Source of the DNA: JASLCR01 sp036405235
GTDB lineage: Bacteria; Patescibacteriota; Saccharimonadia; Saccharimonadales; Saccharimonadaceae
Reading direction: 5' to 3'
DNA: 64,000 nucleotides
NCBI GenBank assembly: GCA_036405235.1
Contig: DASWYA010000001.1
Location: 806,001-870,000 of the forward strand
Every line of letters starts with the position of its first letter. Within the stretch, counting starts at the first letter, position 1. Shown here piece by piece: positions 33,273 to 41,014 of the stretch. A model generated the notes under the pieces. That model ran no database searches and was not told the DNA's origin. It saw nothing but the letters and a program-made list of their open reading frames with translations. A program made the position numbers and the translations under genes.

Positions 33273-35912
33273 GTGCATAAGCAGTATAGCGGTTCTTCTG
33301 GTCGTTTTATTCGCCTTCGCGGTAAGGTGGGGTTAAGTCTACCAAAGCGTCCATTCTTATATGCGGTAGGTAGTTCTTCTCTTATCGGTGTTACGGTTTT
33401 GACGCTACAGCTTTTTGGCGTCATTAACTTCTCGTCTCGTCCTGTGTATGCTGATGCGATCAACTCCACTGATTTTGTGACAACATGGAAAACTGATAAT
33501 CAGGGGACTTCTAATAGTAGTTCGATCACGATTCCAACGACTGGCGGTGGCTACAATTATGATGTCGACTGGAATAATGACGGTATATTCGACCAGCTTG
33601 CTATCACCGGTAATGTGACCCATGATTTTGGTGCTTCAGGTACTTATACAATTCGGATCAGGGGTACGTTCCCTCAGATTTATCTGAATCGTGATTTAGA
33701 TGCTGCCAAATTAATCGATATCAACCAGTGGGGCACGGGGCAGTGGCGGAGTATGCTTCGTGCGTTTGCCGGTGCGTCTGGCTTAGGGGTGATATCAGCA
33801 ACTGATGTGCCAAATCTTAGCAATGTTACAACTATGCAAGAAATGTTTTCGGATGCTACTAACTTCAATAGCAACATCGACAACTGGAATACAAGCAACG
33901 TAAGAAATATGACAGCCGTATTTTACCGTGCACGTGCCTTCAACCAGCCACTGAATAGTTGGGACATGAGTAACGTAACAACGATATATGGGATGCTTCG
34001 TGACACCGATGCTTTCAACCAGCCACTGAACGGCTGGGACACAAGTAGTGTGACCGATATGTCGGTCGTATTCTCGCAGGCTACTGCTTTCAACCAGCCA
34101 CTGAACAACTGGAATACAAGTAATGTAACAACAATGAGCTCAATGTTTACCGGCGCTACTTCCTTTAATCAAGATATCAGCAGTTGGGATACCGGGAATG
34201 TGACATCTATGTGGATAATGTTCTCAGGTGCTACTGCCTTCAACCAGCCACTTGATGCCTGGGATGTCAGTAGTGTTTGGAGTCTGTCGGGTATGTTCTC
34301 AGGTGCTACCGCATTTGATCAATCCCTCAGTAGCTGGAATACGAGCAACGTGACCGATATGAGCTTCATGTTCGCTAGTGGTGCTATCTTTAATCGGCCA
34401 CTAAGCACTTGGGACACAAGCAGTGTGACGACTATGTGGGGGATGTTCGCTAACAATACCACCTTCAACCAGCCACTGAACAACTGGGATACAAGTAATG
34501 TAACCAGTATGGATACGATGTTCTCGGGTGCTACAGCCTTCAATCAACCCTTAAACAACTGGGACACAAGCAGTGTGACTGATATGGGCCTGTTATTTAA
34601 CCAGGCTTCTTCCTTCAGTCAAAACATCAATAACTGGGATACCAGTAATGTGACCGATATGTATGCAATGTTCTCAGGCGCCGCTGCTTTCAATCAGCCC
34701 CTTAATAGCTGGAATACTGGTAGCGTGACCGATATGGGCTATATGTTTGGTGATAATACTGCTTTCAACCAGCCTCTGAGTAACTGGGACACGAGCAGTG
34801 TCACCAACATGAGTGCCATGTTTTATGCCACCAACTTCAACCAGGATATTAATACCTGGGACACAAGTAATGTTACTTCTATGGGATCACTATTTGAAAG
34901 TTCTCTGGCTTTCAACCAACCACTCGATAATTGGAATACCACCAGTGCTACAGACATGAGTTACATGTTCTCAGGTGCAAGTAATTTTAATCAAAGTTTG
35001 GCGGCTTTCGATATGTCATCGGTTCAGTATTTAGACGGTATTCTGGCTAGTAGTGGTCTTTCAGGTCAGAATTACGACGCTACTTTGCAGGCATGGTCTT
35101 TGCAGGCTCTGCAACCTAGTCTTTCTCTTGGAGCGGACGGCCTTGAGTATTGTTCGGGGCAGGCCGCTCGCCAAGCAATTATTGATACTTTTGGGTGGAC
35201 TGTTACTGGTGACGTATACCTCTGTTCGGGTAATCCCGAAGATGCAGCTCCTAATGGAGGAGATGGAAATGATGACGGCGTGCTAGATAGCACACAAGAC
35301 GATGTAGTTTCTGTACCAAACACTACGCTTGGAGGTGGTGCATATCTTACAATTCAGACAGATAGCCCAGCTGATAATTGTTCCGAAATTTCATCAGCCG
35401 GTCAATTCGTACCTACAGTTGCTGATGATCCGCGCTATCTCTATCCTGTTGGCATGACTCAGTTTACTGTGGCGTGTACAAATGTTAGCGGTACGACAAC
35501 GATTACTATTTATTATGACAAGCTCTACGACACGTCTGACTGGGTTGCTCGTAAGTTTGATCGCATTACTAATACTTACAGTACGGTTCCGGGTGTCAAT
35601 TTTAGTACATTCAACCGTGGCGGAACACCTATTACGACGATGACGTACGTACTGGAAGATGGTGGGGCGCTCGATGAGGATGGGCTTGCTAATGGTGTGA
35701 TTATCGATCCAATAGGCCCAGCAATTTCTCTTACTTCAGCGGGCGGAGGGGCGACACCTGGCGGTGTAAGCGTAAAAGCTCCTGACACAGGTATTGGTTC
35801 AGATTCTGGATTTGCTGTGTCATTAGTGGTAGCCATTCCTATCATCTCAGTCGGATTTATGTGCACGTACTTTATGTTCCGATATCGTAGACGGGCACGT
35901 CCCAAAGCGTAA
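33273..35912 (+). CDS. BspA-like (DUF285) repeat surface adhesin with sortase-type C-terminus
   Basis: 879 residues, GTG start. Signal peptide or anchor at about residues 29-52, with a possible cleavage after VYA. Residues ~181-593 are about 16 tandem 25-residue repeats of the DUF285 / BspA-like leucine-rich-repeat type (WxTSxVTxMxxMFxxAxxFNQPL). Then a possible Ca-binding loop GDGNDDGVLD, a beta-rich domain with ALDEDGLANGVIIDP, like the choice-of-anchor U domain, and finally APDTG, a hydrophobic segment and RYRRRARPK: a cell-wall sorting signal of LPxTG-like type. TGC-TATACT ends 6 nt before the GTG, which fixes the start. Likely adhesin for contact with the host cell. Confidence 0.87.
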   Translation: MHKQYSGSSGRFIRLRGKVGLSLPKRPFLYAVGSSSLIGVTVLTLQLFGVINFSSRPVYADAINSTDFVTTWKTDNQGTSNSSSITIPTTGGGYNYDVDWNNDGIFDQLAITGNVTHDFGASGTYTIRIRGTFPQIYLNRDLDAAKLIDINQWGTGQWRSMLRAFAGASGLGVISATDVPNLSNVTTMQEMFSDATNFNSNIDNWNTSNVRNMTAVFYRARAFNQPLNSWDMSNVTTIYGMLRDTDAFNQPLNGWDTSSVTDMSVVFSQATAFNQPLNNWNTSNVTTMSSMFTGATSFNQDISSWDTGNVTSMWIMFSGATAFNQPLDAWDVSSVWSLSGMFSGATAFDQSLSSWNTSNVTDMSFMFASGAIFNRPLSTWDTSSVTTMWGMFANNTTFNQPLNNWDTSNVTSMDTMFSGATAFNQPLNNWDTSSVTDMGLLFNQASSFSQNINNWDTSNVTDMYAMFSGAAAFNQPLNSWNTGSVTDMGYMFGDNTAFNQPLSNWDTSSVTNMSAMFYATNFNQDINTWDTSNVTSMGSLFESSLAFNQPLDNWNTTSATDMSYMFSGASNFNQSLAAFDMSSVQYLDGILASSGLSGQNYDATLQAWSLQALQPSLSLGADGLEYCSGQAARQAIIDTFGWTVTGDVYLCSGNPEDAAPNGGDGNDDGVLDSTQDDVVSVPNTTLGGGAYLTIQTDSPADNCSEISSAGQFVPTVADDPRYLYPVGMTQFTVACTNVSGTTTITIYYDKLYDTSDWVARKFDRITNTYSTVPGVNFSTFNRGGTPITTMTYVLEDGGALDEDGLANGVIIDPIGPAISLTSAGGGATPGGVSVKAPDTGIGSDSGFAVSLVVAIPIISVGFMCTYFMFRYRRRARPKA
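33813..35050 (+). repeat. About sixteen 75-bp coding repeats (DUF285)
   Basis: Each unit encodes 25 residues with consensus NWDTSNVTDM then MFSGATAFNQPL. DNA identity between units is high, for example repeated stretches encoding TAFNQPLNNW, so unit gain or loss by recombination is likely. Confidence 0.9.
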
Positions 35913-35918
35913 GAAGTA

Positions 35919-35947
35919 TTGCGTTTTGTTGCAATTTATGCTACAAT
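35919..35947 (+). promoter_or_regulatory. ftsK promoter and hairpin leader
   Basis: TTGCGT (35919-35924), 17-nt spacer ending TGC, TACAAT (35942-35947). The leader has a hairpin CTCGAC (35965-35970) with GTCGAG (35981-35986). A second box, TATAAT (35989-35994), ends 10 nt before the ATG and could give a short second transcript. Confidence 0.65.
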
Positions 35948-36004
35948 AAACTTGTAATAGCAACCTCGACAGTAGTAGAGGTCGAGCGTATAATAATCAC
36001 AGTT

Positions 36005-38218
36005 ATGGCTAAAAGAAAAACAACCCGAAAGCGCAAGAGCGCAAAGAAACTAGATACACCGCAGCACACACTGCCGGAAGGCTTCTGGACGCAAGTTGGT
36101 GCTGTTACTCTAGTTGCACTTTCACTTCTGCTCGTCGTGGCATGGTTTGGTGTGGGTGGGCCGGTGCTTGAGTGGTTACAAAATTCATTTATCAGCTCTA
36201 TTGGCATCACTGTATATGTTTTGCCAATTTTATTTGTATATATTGCTATTGAGACATTCCGAGCGGAAAATAATCGTTTGCCGTGGATAATGAAATTCGC
36301 CAGTGTCTTATTTATCGTATGGATAGCCGGCCTTGTAGGACTGATGAAAGATAGTGCAGATGTAGGCCGTGGCGGCTTCCTTGGTGACACGATAAATAGT
36401 GGCATGTTGGCACTTGTTGACGGAGGTGTGGCGGCATTTATATATGTGTTACTCATCGTAATTACACTTCTCTTTGTGCTTCGTCTGTCGCCAATGGCGA
36501 TTATTACAAAGATTCGCAACCTAAGCCCACAGATAGAGAAAGAGCAGGCAAACAACGTAAAGGTTATGCGAGAGGCTGCGAATGCCGACACGCCGAAGTC
36601 GTCATCGATTGGTGAGCTAAAACTCAATGCCGGTGTTCCGACTCTTGATCCAAGTGAAAGCAAGAAAGCCCGACTCTCAAGCCTTAAGAGTAGTGTGTCT
36701 ACTGATAAAGCTGCAGAAGATCAGGCAGCGCTGGTGACAGTCAGTGATCCAAATTGGAAATCTCCGAGTCTGGAACTCCTAGAAAAGAAGCAGAGTCCAG
36801 CTGATGCTGGTGACGTGCAGCATAATGCTCAAGTAATCAAAGATACACTGGGCGAGTTTTCAATCGATGTCGAGATGGAGGGGGCAAATATCGGGCCAAA
36901 GGTTACTCAGTATACGCTCAAACCGCCAAGTGGTGTGAAATTGACGCGTATTACTGCACTAGAGACCAATATAGCCTTAAACCTCGCAGCTCAGAGCCTA
37001 CGTATTGAAGCACCAATTCCTGGACAGCGAGCTGTTGGTATAGAAGTACCAAACCGTAAGGCGGCTGATGTGCGTCTACGCGGTGTCCTAGAATCAAAGG
37101 AATGGAGTTCTTCTCGAGAGCCGCTGAGCTTTGCGATTGGGCGAGATATTTCAGGTGAAGGGGTTGTAGGGAAGCTCAATAAAATGCCGCATCTCTTGAT
37201 CGCTGGTCAGACTGGTTCTGGTAAGTCAGTGATGATTAACACATTGCTGACGAGTCTTTTGTATCGCAATAGCCCAAGTGACATGAAGCTCATTCTTGTG
37301 GATCCGAAGCAAGTAGAGATGGCGCCGTACGAGGATATTCCGCATCTTCTTACGCCGGTTATCACTGAGCCAGAAAAGACAATTTCGGCATTAAAGTGGG
37401 CAGTTAATGAAATGGAGCGCCGCTATAAGCTTCTTGCTGAAGAAAAAGTACGCGACATCGCAAGCTACAACAAAAAAGTTCAGTCAGGTGCTACTAAAAT
37501 CGCTGTTGCTGACGAAGAAGGGCATACGCAGCAAGTTGAAGACGGCGCTATGCCGTATATCGTAATCGTAATCGACGAGCTGGCGGATCTTATGATGGTT
37601 GCGGCGCGTGATGTTGAAGCGCTGATCGTGCGATTGGCACAAAAGGCGCGTGCTGTTGGTATCCACTTGGTGCTTGCAACACAGCGACCGTCAGTCGATG
37701 TTATTACCGGCCTGATCAAGGCTAATGTGCCAGCGCGTATTGCCTTTACGGTTGCTAGCCAAGTAGATAGTCGCACGATTCTTGATGTGGTAGGAGCTGA
37801 AAAACTCCTTGGCCAAGGTGATATGCTCATGAAAACAGCCGAGATGGGCAAGCCAAAACGTATTCAGGGCGCATGGGTGATGGATGAAGAGGTTCTAAAG
37901 ATTACTGATCATCTTCGTATGCAGTCTGCACCGCAGTACAACGAGGAAATTGTTTCGCAGCCTGTTCAGCTGAACGGGAAGGGTGGCGTAGTGATGGATT
38001 TTGATGGCGACGGCGACGATATGTACAAAGACGCGCTAAGAGTTGTTGTTGAGAGCCGTAAAGCTTCTACGAGCCTGTTGCAGCGACGTCTCCGTATTGG
38101 CTATGCTAGAGCTGCACGGATTATCGAAGAGATGGAAGAGCAAGGCGTGATTGGTCCGGCTGATGGTGCTCGGCCAAGAGAAGTTCTCATTTCAAACCTA
38201 GATGATCTAGCCGGCTAG
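36005..38218 (+). CDS. ftsK: DNA translocase FtsK/SpoIIIE
   Basis: Pumps chromosome ends through the closing septum and supports dimer resolution by Xer. 737 residues. Four N-terminal membrane segments (about residues 27-50, 60-82, 92-112, 135-160), a short linker, then the RecA-like motor: Walker A GQTGSGKS, Walker B VIVIDELADLMMV, and LVLATQRPSVDVITG. The C-terminal winged-helix gamma domain ends with TSLLQRRLRIGYARAARIIE, which reads polarity sequences. A Xer recombinase lies 24 kb downstream in this window. Confidence 0.96.
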   Translation: MAKRKTTRKRKSAKKLDTPQHTLPEGFWTQVGAVTLVALSLLLVVAWFGVGGPVLEWLQNSFISSIGITVYVLPILFVYIAIETFRAENNRLPWIMKFASVLFIVWIAGLVGLMKDSADVGRGGFLGDTINSGMLALVDGGVAAFIYVLLIVITLLFVLRLSPMAIITKIRNLSPQIEKEQANNVKVMREAANADTPKSSSIGELKLNAGVPTLDPSESKKARLSSLKSSVSTDKAAEDQAALVTVSDPNWKSPSLELLEKKQSPADAGDVQHNAQVIKDTLGEFSIDVEMEGANIGPKVTQYTLKPPSGVKLTRITALETNIALNLAAQSLRIEAPIPGQRAVGIEVPNRKAADVRLRGVLESKEWSSSREPLSFAIGRDISGEGVVGKLNKMPHLLIAGQTGSGKSVMINTLLTSLLYRNSPSDMKLILVDPKQVEMAPYEDIPHLLTPVITEPEKTISALKWAVNEMERRYKLLAEEKVRDIASYNKKVQSGATKIAVADEEGHTQQVEDGAMPYIVIVIDELADLMMVAARDVEALIVRLAQKARAVGIHLVLATQRPSVDVITGLIKANVPARIAFTVASQVDSRTILDVVGAEKLLGQGDMLMKTAEMGKPKRIQGAWVMDEEVLKITDHLRMQSAPQYNEEIVSQPVQLNGKGGVVMDFDGDGDDMYKDALRVVVESRKASTSLLQRRLRIGYARAARIIEEMEEQGVIGPADGARPREVLISNLDDLAG

Positions 38219-38227
38219 CGCTAGATA

Positions 38228-38303
38228 TGATATAATTACTCTGTTAATAACTCAGCTGACACTTGGGTGTCAGCATCCATAAGGATTCCAGAGGAGGAAA
38301 ACT
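38228..38303 (+). promoter_or_regulatory. rpsF promoter and leader with hairpins
   Basis: TGA-TATAAT (38228-38236) is followed by a perfect 8-bp hairpin GCTGACAC (38255-38262) / GTGTCAGC (38267-38274), a small ATCC/GGAT stem, and GAGGAGG before the ATG. rpsF operons are often autoregulated by the S6-S18 pair; the known CCG-containing internal loop was not recognised here, so regulation is only inferred. Confidence 0.55.
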
Positions 38304-38645
38304 ATGCAGCAGTACGAACTGACAGTTCTCGTACACCCTGATCTCGAGAGCGAGATCGACAAAACAATCGCCAAAGTAAAGTCACTCGTGACTGACAACG
38401 GCGGTAAGGTTGTCAAAGAAGACAACTGGGGCAAAAAGAAACTTGCCTACACTATCAAAAGAGAAGAATTCGCAGTCTATCTATATATGGATGTTGAGCT
38501 TCCGAGTGAAGCACCGCTAAAGATCTCAAATACGCTCAATATCTCAGACTACGCGCTGCGTTATTTGCTCGTAAAGGTAGATGAGAAAGAGCTTGCGAAG
38601 CGAGAAGCTTCAAAGAAAAAGTCGGACAACGACGAGGAGGAATAG
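38304..38645 (+). CDS. rpsF: 30S ribosomal protein S6
   Basis: 113 residues. Starts MQQYELTVLVHPDLE, with the S6 core GGKVVKEDNWGKKKLAYTIK and ISDYALRYLLVKVDE; the C-terminal ~20 residues are charged. It binds 16S rRNA as a heterodimer with S18, whose gene is two genes downstream. First gene of the classic rpsF-ssb-rpsR operon, with spacings of 3 and 14 nt. Confidence 0.95.
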   Translation: MQQYELTVLVHPDLESEIDKTIAKVKSLVTDNGGKVVKEDNWGKKKLAYTIKREEFAVYLYMDVELPSEAPLKISNTLNISDYALRYLLVKVDEKELAKREASKKKSDNDEEE

Positions 38646-38648
38646 GGT

Positions 38649-39092
38649 ATGGCAAAGAGCATCAACCAAGTAATTTTGATGGGGCGCTTAACGCGCGATC
38701 CAGAAATGCGTACAACTACAACGGGAAAGACAATTGCAAGTTTTAGTCTGGCAGTTGATCGAGGAGGTCAAGATGACCAAGCCGACTTTTTCGATGTTAC
38801 GGCGTGGGAAAAGCTTGGTGAGCTCGTAAACCAATACTTGTCAAAAGGTCGTCGTTGCCTAGTGCAAGGTCGCCTTCGCCAAGATAGTTGGGATGACAAA
38901 GAAACCGGTAAGAAGCGCACCCGTATAGAAGTAGTTGCTACTGATGTGACCTTCCTAGATGGTCCTAGCGGTGACAGCAATAGCGGTTCATCAGCTCCAG
39001 CTCCGAGCGCTAGCTCGCCAAAGAAGAACAATGATGTCGCACCAGCTGACATCGATGATAAACCAATTGATCTCTCAGAGATTCCATTTTAA
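38649..39092 (+). CDS. ssb: Single-stranded DNA-binding protein
   Basis: 147 residues: an OB-fold (residues 1-108; QVILMGRLTRDPEMR, FDVTAWEKLGELVNQYL, LVQGRLRQDSW), a Ser/Pro/Ala-rich flexible linker and the acidic tip ending DLSEIPF that recruits repair and replication partners such as HolA-containing clamp loader components and primase. Located between rpsF and rpsR as in most bacteria. Confidence 0.96.
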   Translation: MAKSINQVILMGRLTRDPEMRTTTTGKTIASFSLAVDRGGQDDQADFFDVTAWEKLGELVNQYLSKGRRCLVQGRLRQDSWDDKETGKKRTRIEVVATDVTFLDGPSGDSNSGSSAPAPSASSPKKNNDVAPADIDDKPIDLSEIPF

Positions 39093-39106
39093 GGAGAATA
39101 TACCCC

Positions 39107-39307
39107 ATGGCAAAACGATTTAAAAAAGATATTGTTACGTATTTTGACTACAAGGATGTTAAAACCTTGCAGCGCTACATCAACGCATATGGTCAGATTG
39201 AGCCAGTTGCAAAGACAGGGCTTAGTATTAAGCAGCAGCGACAGCTTGCTGTAGCTATCAAGCGTGCGCGTCATCTTGCATTGCTACCATTTGTTACTCA
39301 GGGATAA
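39107..39307 (+). CDS. rpsR: 30S ribosomal protein S18
   Basis: 66 residues, among the shorter S18 proteins. TYFDYKDVKTLQRYI and KTGLSIKQQRQLAVAIKRARHLALLPF are the S18 core. The N-terminus lacks the zinc-binding cysteines found in the C+ form. AAGGAG precedes the ATG. Partner of S6 from the same operon. Confidence 0.95.
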   Translation: MAKRFKKDIVTYFDYKDVKTLQRYINAYGQIEPVAKTGLSIKQQRQLAVAIKRARHLALLPFVTQG

Positions 39308-39316
39308 GAAGACGAC

Positions 39317-39562
39317 ATGGTTACACCAGAAAGTGTAAACCCTGGAGACGGAAACTACGGAGAGGTTGCTGATGATATTGATGACCAAGTATTTGGTCCG
39401 CTCAAAGAGCCTCGCGTTACTATTCCAGAAGCCCCAGAAACTCCAAAAGGTCATCCAGACCTCCTAGCTACCTCAGTGCTTGGCATGATAGCGCTGATAA
39501 CTGTAGGTACGGGCGTTGGAGCTGCAGCCCGGCGATATAAAAGACGTAAAGCAGGAGAATAG
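39317..39562 (+). CDS. Small tail-anchored membrane protein
   Basis: 81 residues: an acidic, Pro-rich first half (EAPETPKGHPD), one membrane segment (about residues 51-71) and a basic tail ARRYKRRKAGE. The plan of Pro-rich part, hydrophobic stretch and positive tail looks like a sortase substrate end, but no LPxTG motif or N-terminal signal is present. Lies tightly between rpsR and efp, so it is expressed with the translation genes; function unknown. Confidence 0.65.
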   Translation: MVTPESVNPGDGNYGEVADDIDDQVFGPLKEPRVTIPEAPETPKGHPDLLATSVLGMIALITVGTGVGAAARRYKRRKAGE

Positions 39563-39565
39563 CAC

Positions 39566-40126
39566 ATGTATCAACCAACTGATCTAAAAAAAGGAACGGT
39601 TATCCAAATGGACGGAAAGCCGTTTCGGGTAATTGATTACAATCAAAAAGTGATGGGACGCGGTGGCTCGATCGTCAATGTGCGCCTGAAAAATCTACTT
39701 GATGGTAGTGTTGTCCCGAAGACTTTTAAGGGTCAAGACAAGATAGAGCCAGCTGAAGTGAACAATAAAACTGTTCAGTATCTATACAATGATGGATCGA
39801 CCTTTTTCTTTATGGATCCAGAGAGCTTTGAGCAGTATGAACTCTCTAGTGACGTTATTGATACGGCTGTTAACTACTTAAAGGAAGGTGACTCACTACA
39901 GCTGCAATTCTTCTCAGGCCAAGTAATCAATGTGGAACTTCCAAAGAATCTTTATCTAGAAGTGACCTATGCTGAAGATGTGGTAAAAGGCGACACGTCT
40001 GGTGCGGTCTTAAAGGACGCAACTGTCGAGACTGGTCTAAATGTCAAAGTACCAGCTTTTATAAAAGTTGGTGATGTTATTTCTGTCGATACATCTACGG
40101 GTGAATATCGAGAACGAAAGAAGTAG
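39566..40126 (+). CDS. efp: Elongation factor P with arginine at the loop tip
   Basis: Helps ribosomes through polyproline stretches. 186 residues, three-domain EF-P with KOW-like domain 1 and OB domains 2 and 3 (KVPAFIKVGDVISVDTSTGEY is the C-terminal signature). The conserved loop that reaches the peptidyl-transferase centre reads VMGRGG, so the tip residue is Arg32 where E. coli has the lysine modified by EpmA. Arg is used in EF-Ps rhamnosylated by EarP, but no earP is seen here. AGGAG precedes the ATG. Several Pro-rich proteins in this window would need EF-P. Confidence 0.94.
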   Translation: MYQPTDLKKGTVIQMDGKPFRVIDYNQKVMGRGGSIVNVRLKNLLDGSVVPKTFKGQDKIEPAEVNNKTVQYLYNDGSTFFFMDPESFEQYELSSDVIDTAVNYLKEGDSLQLQFFSGQVINVELPKNLYLEVTYAEDVVKGDTSGAVLKDATVETGLNVKVPAFIKVGDVISVDTSTGEYRERKK

Positions 40127-40134
40127 CTTCTAGA

Positions 40135-40851
40135 GTGAAACAACGACTTGATCAGGCTTTGGTCACCAAAAGACTTGCAAGCACTCGCTCGCAAGCAGAG
40201 AATTTAATCCGTTTAGGCAAGGTGAAAGTTGACGGCCGGCTAGTTAATAAAGCGGGCTTGTTTGTAAATGAAAATGCCACTATACAGCTTAGCGATAACC
40301 AGCGATACGTATCTCGAGCGGGTTTAAAGCTTGCAAGCGTTGCTGATACTTTAGGAATCGATTTCAAAGACAAGGTTATCCTTGATGTTGGTTCATCGAC
40401 AGGTGGGTTCACTGATTACGCACTCCAGCATGGAGCAAAAAAAGTGTTCGCTGTAGATGTTGGCACTCAGCAGCTTCATCCGAGTTTGCGTGGTAATAAA
40501 CGTATTGAACTTCACGAAAAGACTGACATCCGTGATTTTATACCGGATGAAACTCCAGGTATCGTAGTAATGGACGTCAGTTTCATCAGTCTACGTGAAA
40601 TCCTTCCGCATATAGAAACTGTCATCGATAAAGATACCGAAGTTGTGGCTATGTTGAAGCCACAGTTTGAAGCAGGAAGAGTACAGGTCAATAAAGGTGT
40701 AATAAAAAATGATTCAATACGACGTCAGATCTTAAAAGATTTTGAACTCTGGGCAAAAGGCTTATTTGTGATTGTCGATAAAGCAGACAGTGAAGTTGCG
40801 GGTGCGAAGGGCAATAGGGAGCGCTTTTACCTCTTAAAAAAGATTGCGTAA
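40135..40851 (+). CDS. tlyA: TlyA-family rRNA 2'-O-methyltransferase
   Basis: 238 residues from GTG 40135. The N-terminal S4 domain (residues 1-60; KQRLDQALVTKRLASTRSQA, GKVKVDGRLVNKAG) binds RNA; the FtsJ/RrmJ-like domain begins KVILDVGSSTGGFTDYAL, with the K-D-K-E type residues in VDVGTQQL, VVMDVSFIS and MLKPQFEAG. TlyA methylates 16S and 23S rRNA in mycobacteria and is needed for capreomycin action. Starts 8 nt after efp and likely shares its mRNA. Confidence 0.9.
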   Translation: MKQRLDQALVTKRLASTRSQAENLIRLGKVKVDGRLVNKAGLFVNENATIQLSDNQRYVSRAGLKLASVADTLGIDFKDKVILDVGSSTGGFTDYALQHGAKKVFAVDVGTQQLHPSLRGNKRIELHEKTDIRDFIPDETPGIVVMDVSFISLREILPHIETVIDKDTEVVAMLKPQFEAGRVQVNKGVIKNDSIRRQILKDFELWAKGLFVIVDKADSEVAGAKGNRERFYLLKKIA

Positions 40852-40854
40852 GTA

Positions 40855-40882
40855 TTTACTTTTATGGACTCTATGGTATAAT
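40855..40882 (+). promoter_or_regulatory. AT-rich promoter in front of the first GC-rich module
   Basis: TTTACT (40855-40860), 16-nt spacer ending TGG, TATAAT (40877-40882). It is native in style, while the transcript it makes becomes GC-rich about 100 nt later. The ~125-nt leader ends with GGGGAGGG before the ATG at 41015. Confidence 0.75.
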
Positions 40883-41014
40883 TGTGAGAGCTGACGCTGC
40901 TTTTTAGTGTCGGTGTGCTGAGGTATGTCCGGCTGGAATCGAATCGTCTGCTGTTGACGACCGTCAGCAGTTAACAATTCGGTTTTAGCTTTCTACGACA
41001 AGGGGAGGGCGACA

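Noticed and set aside
33813..35050. Possible CRISPR or satellite repeat
   Set aside because: The 75-bp periodicity is coding, encodes DUF285 repeats in one frame, and has no spacer structure.
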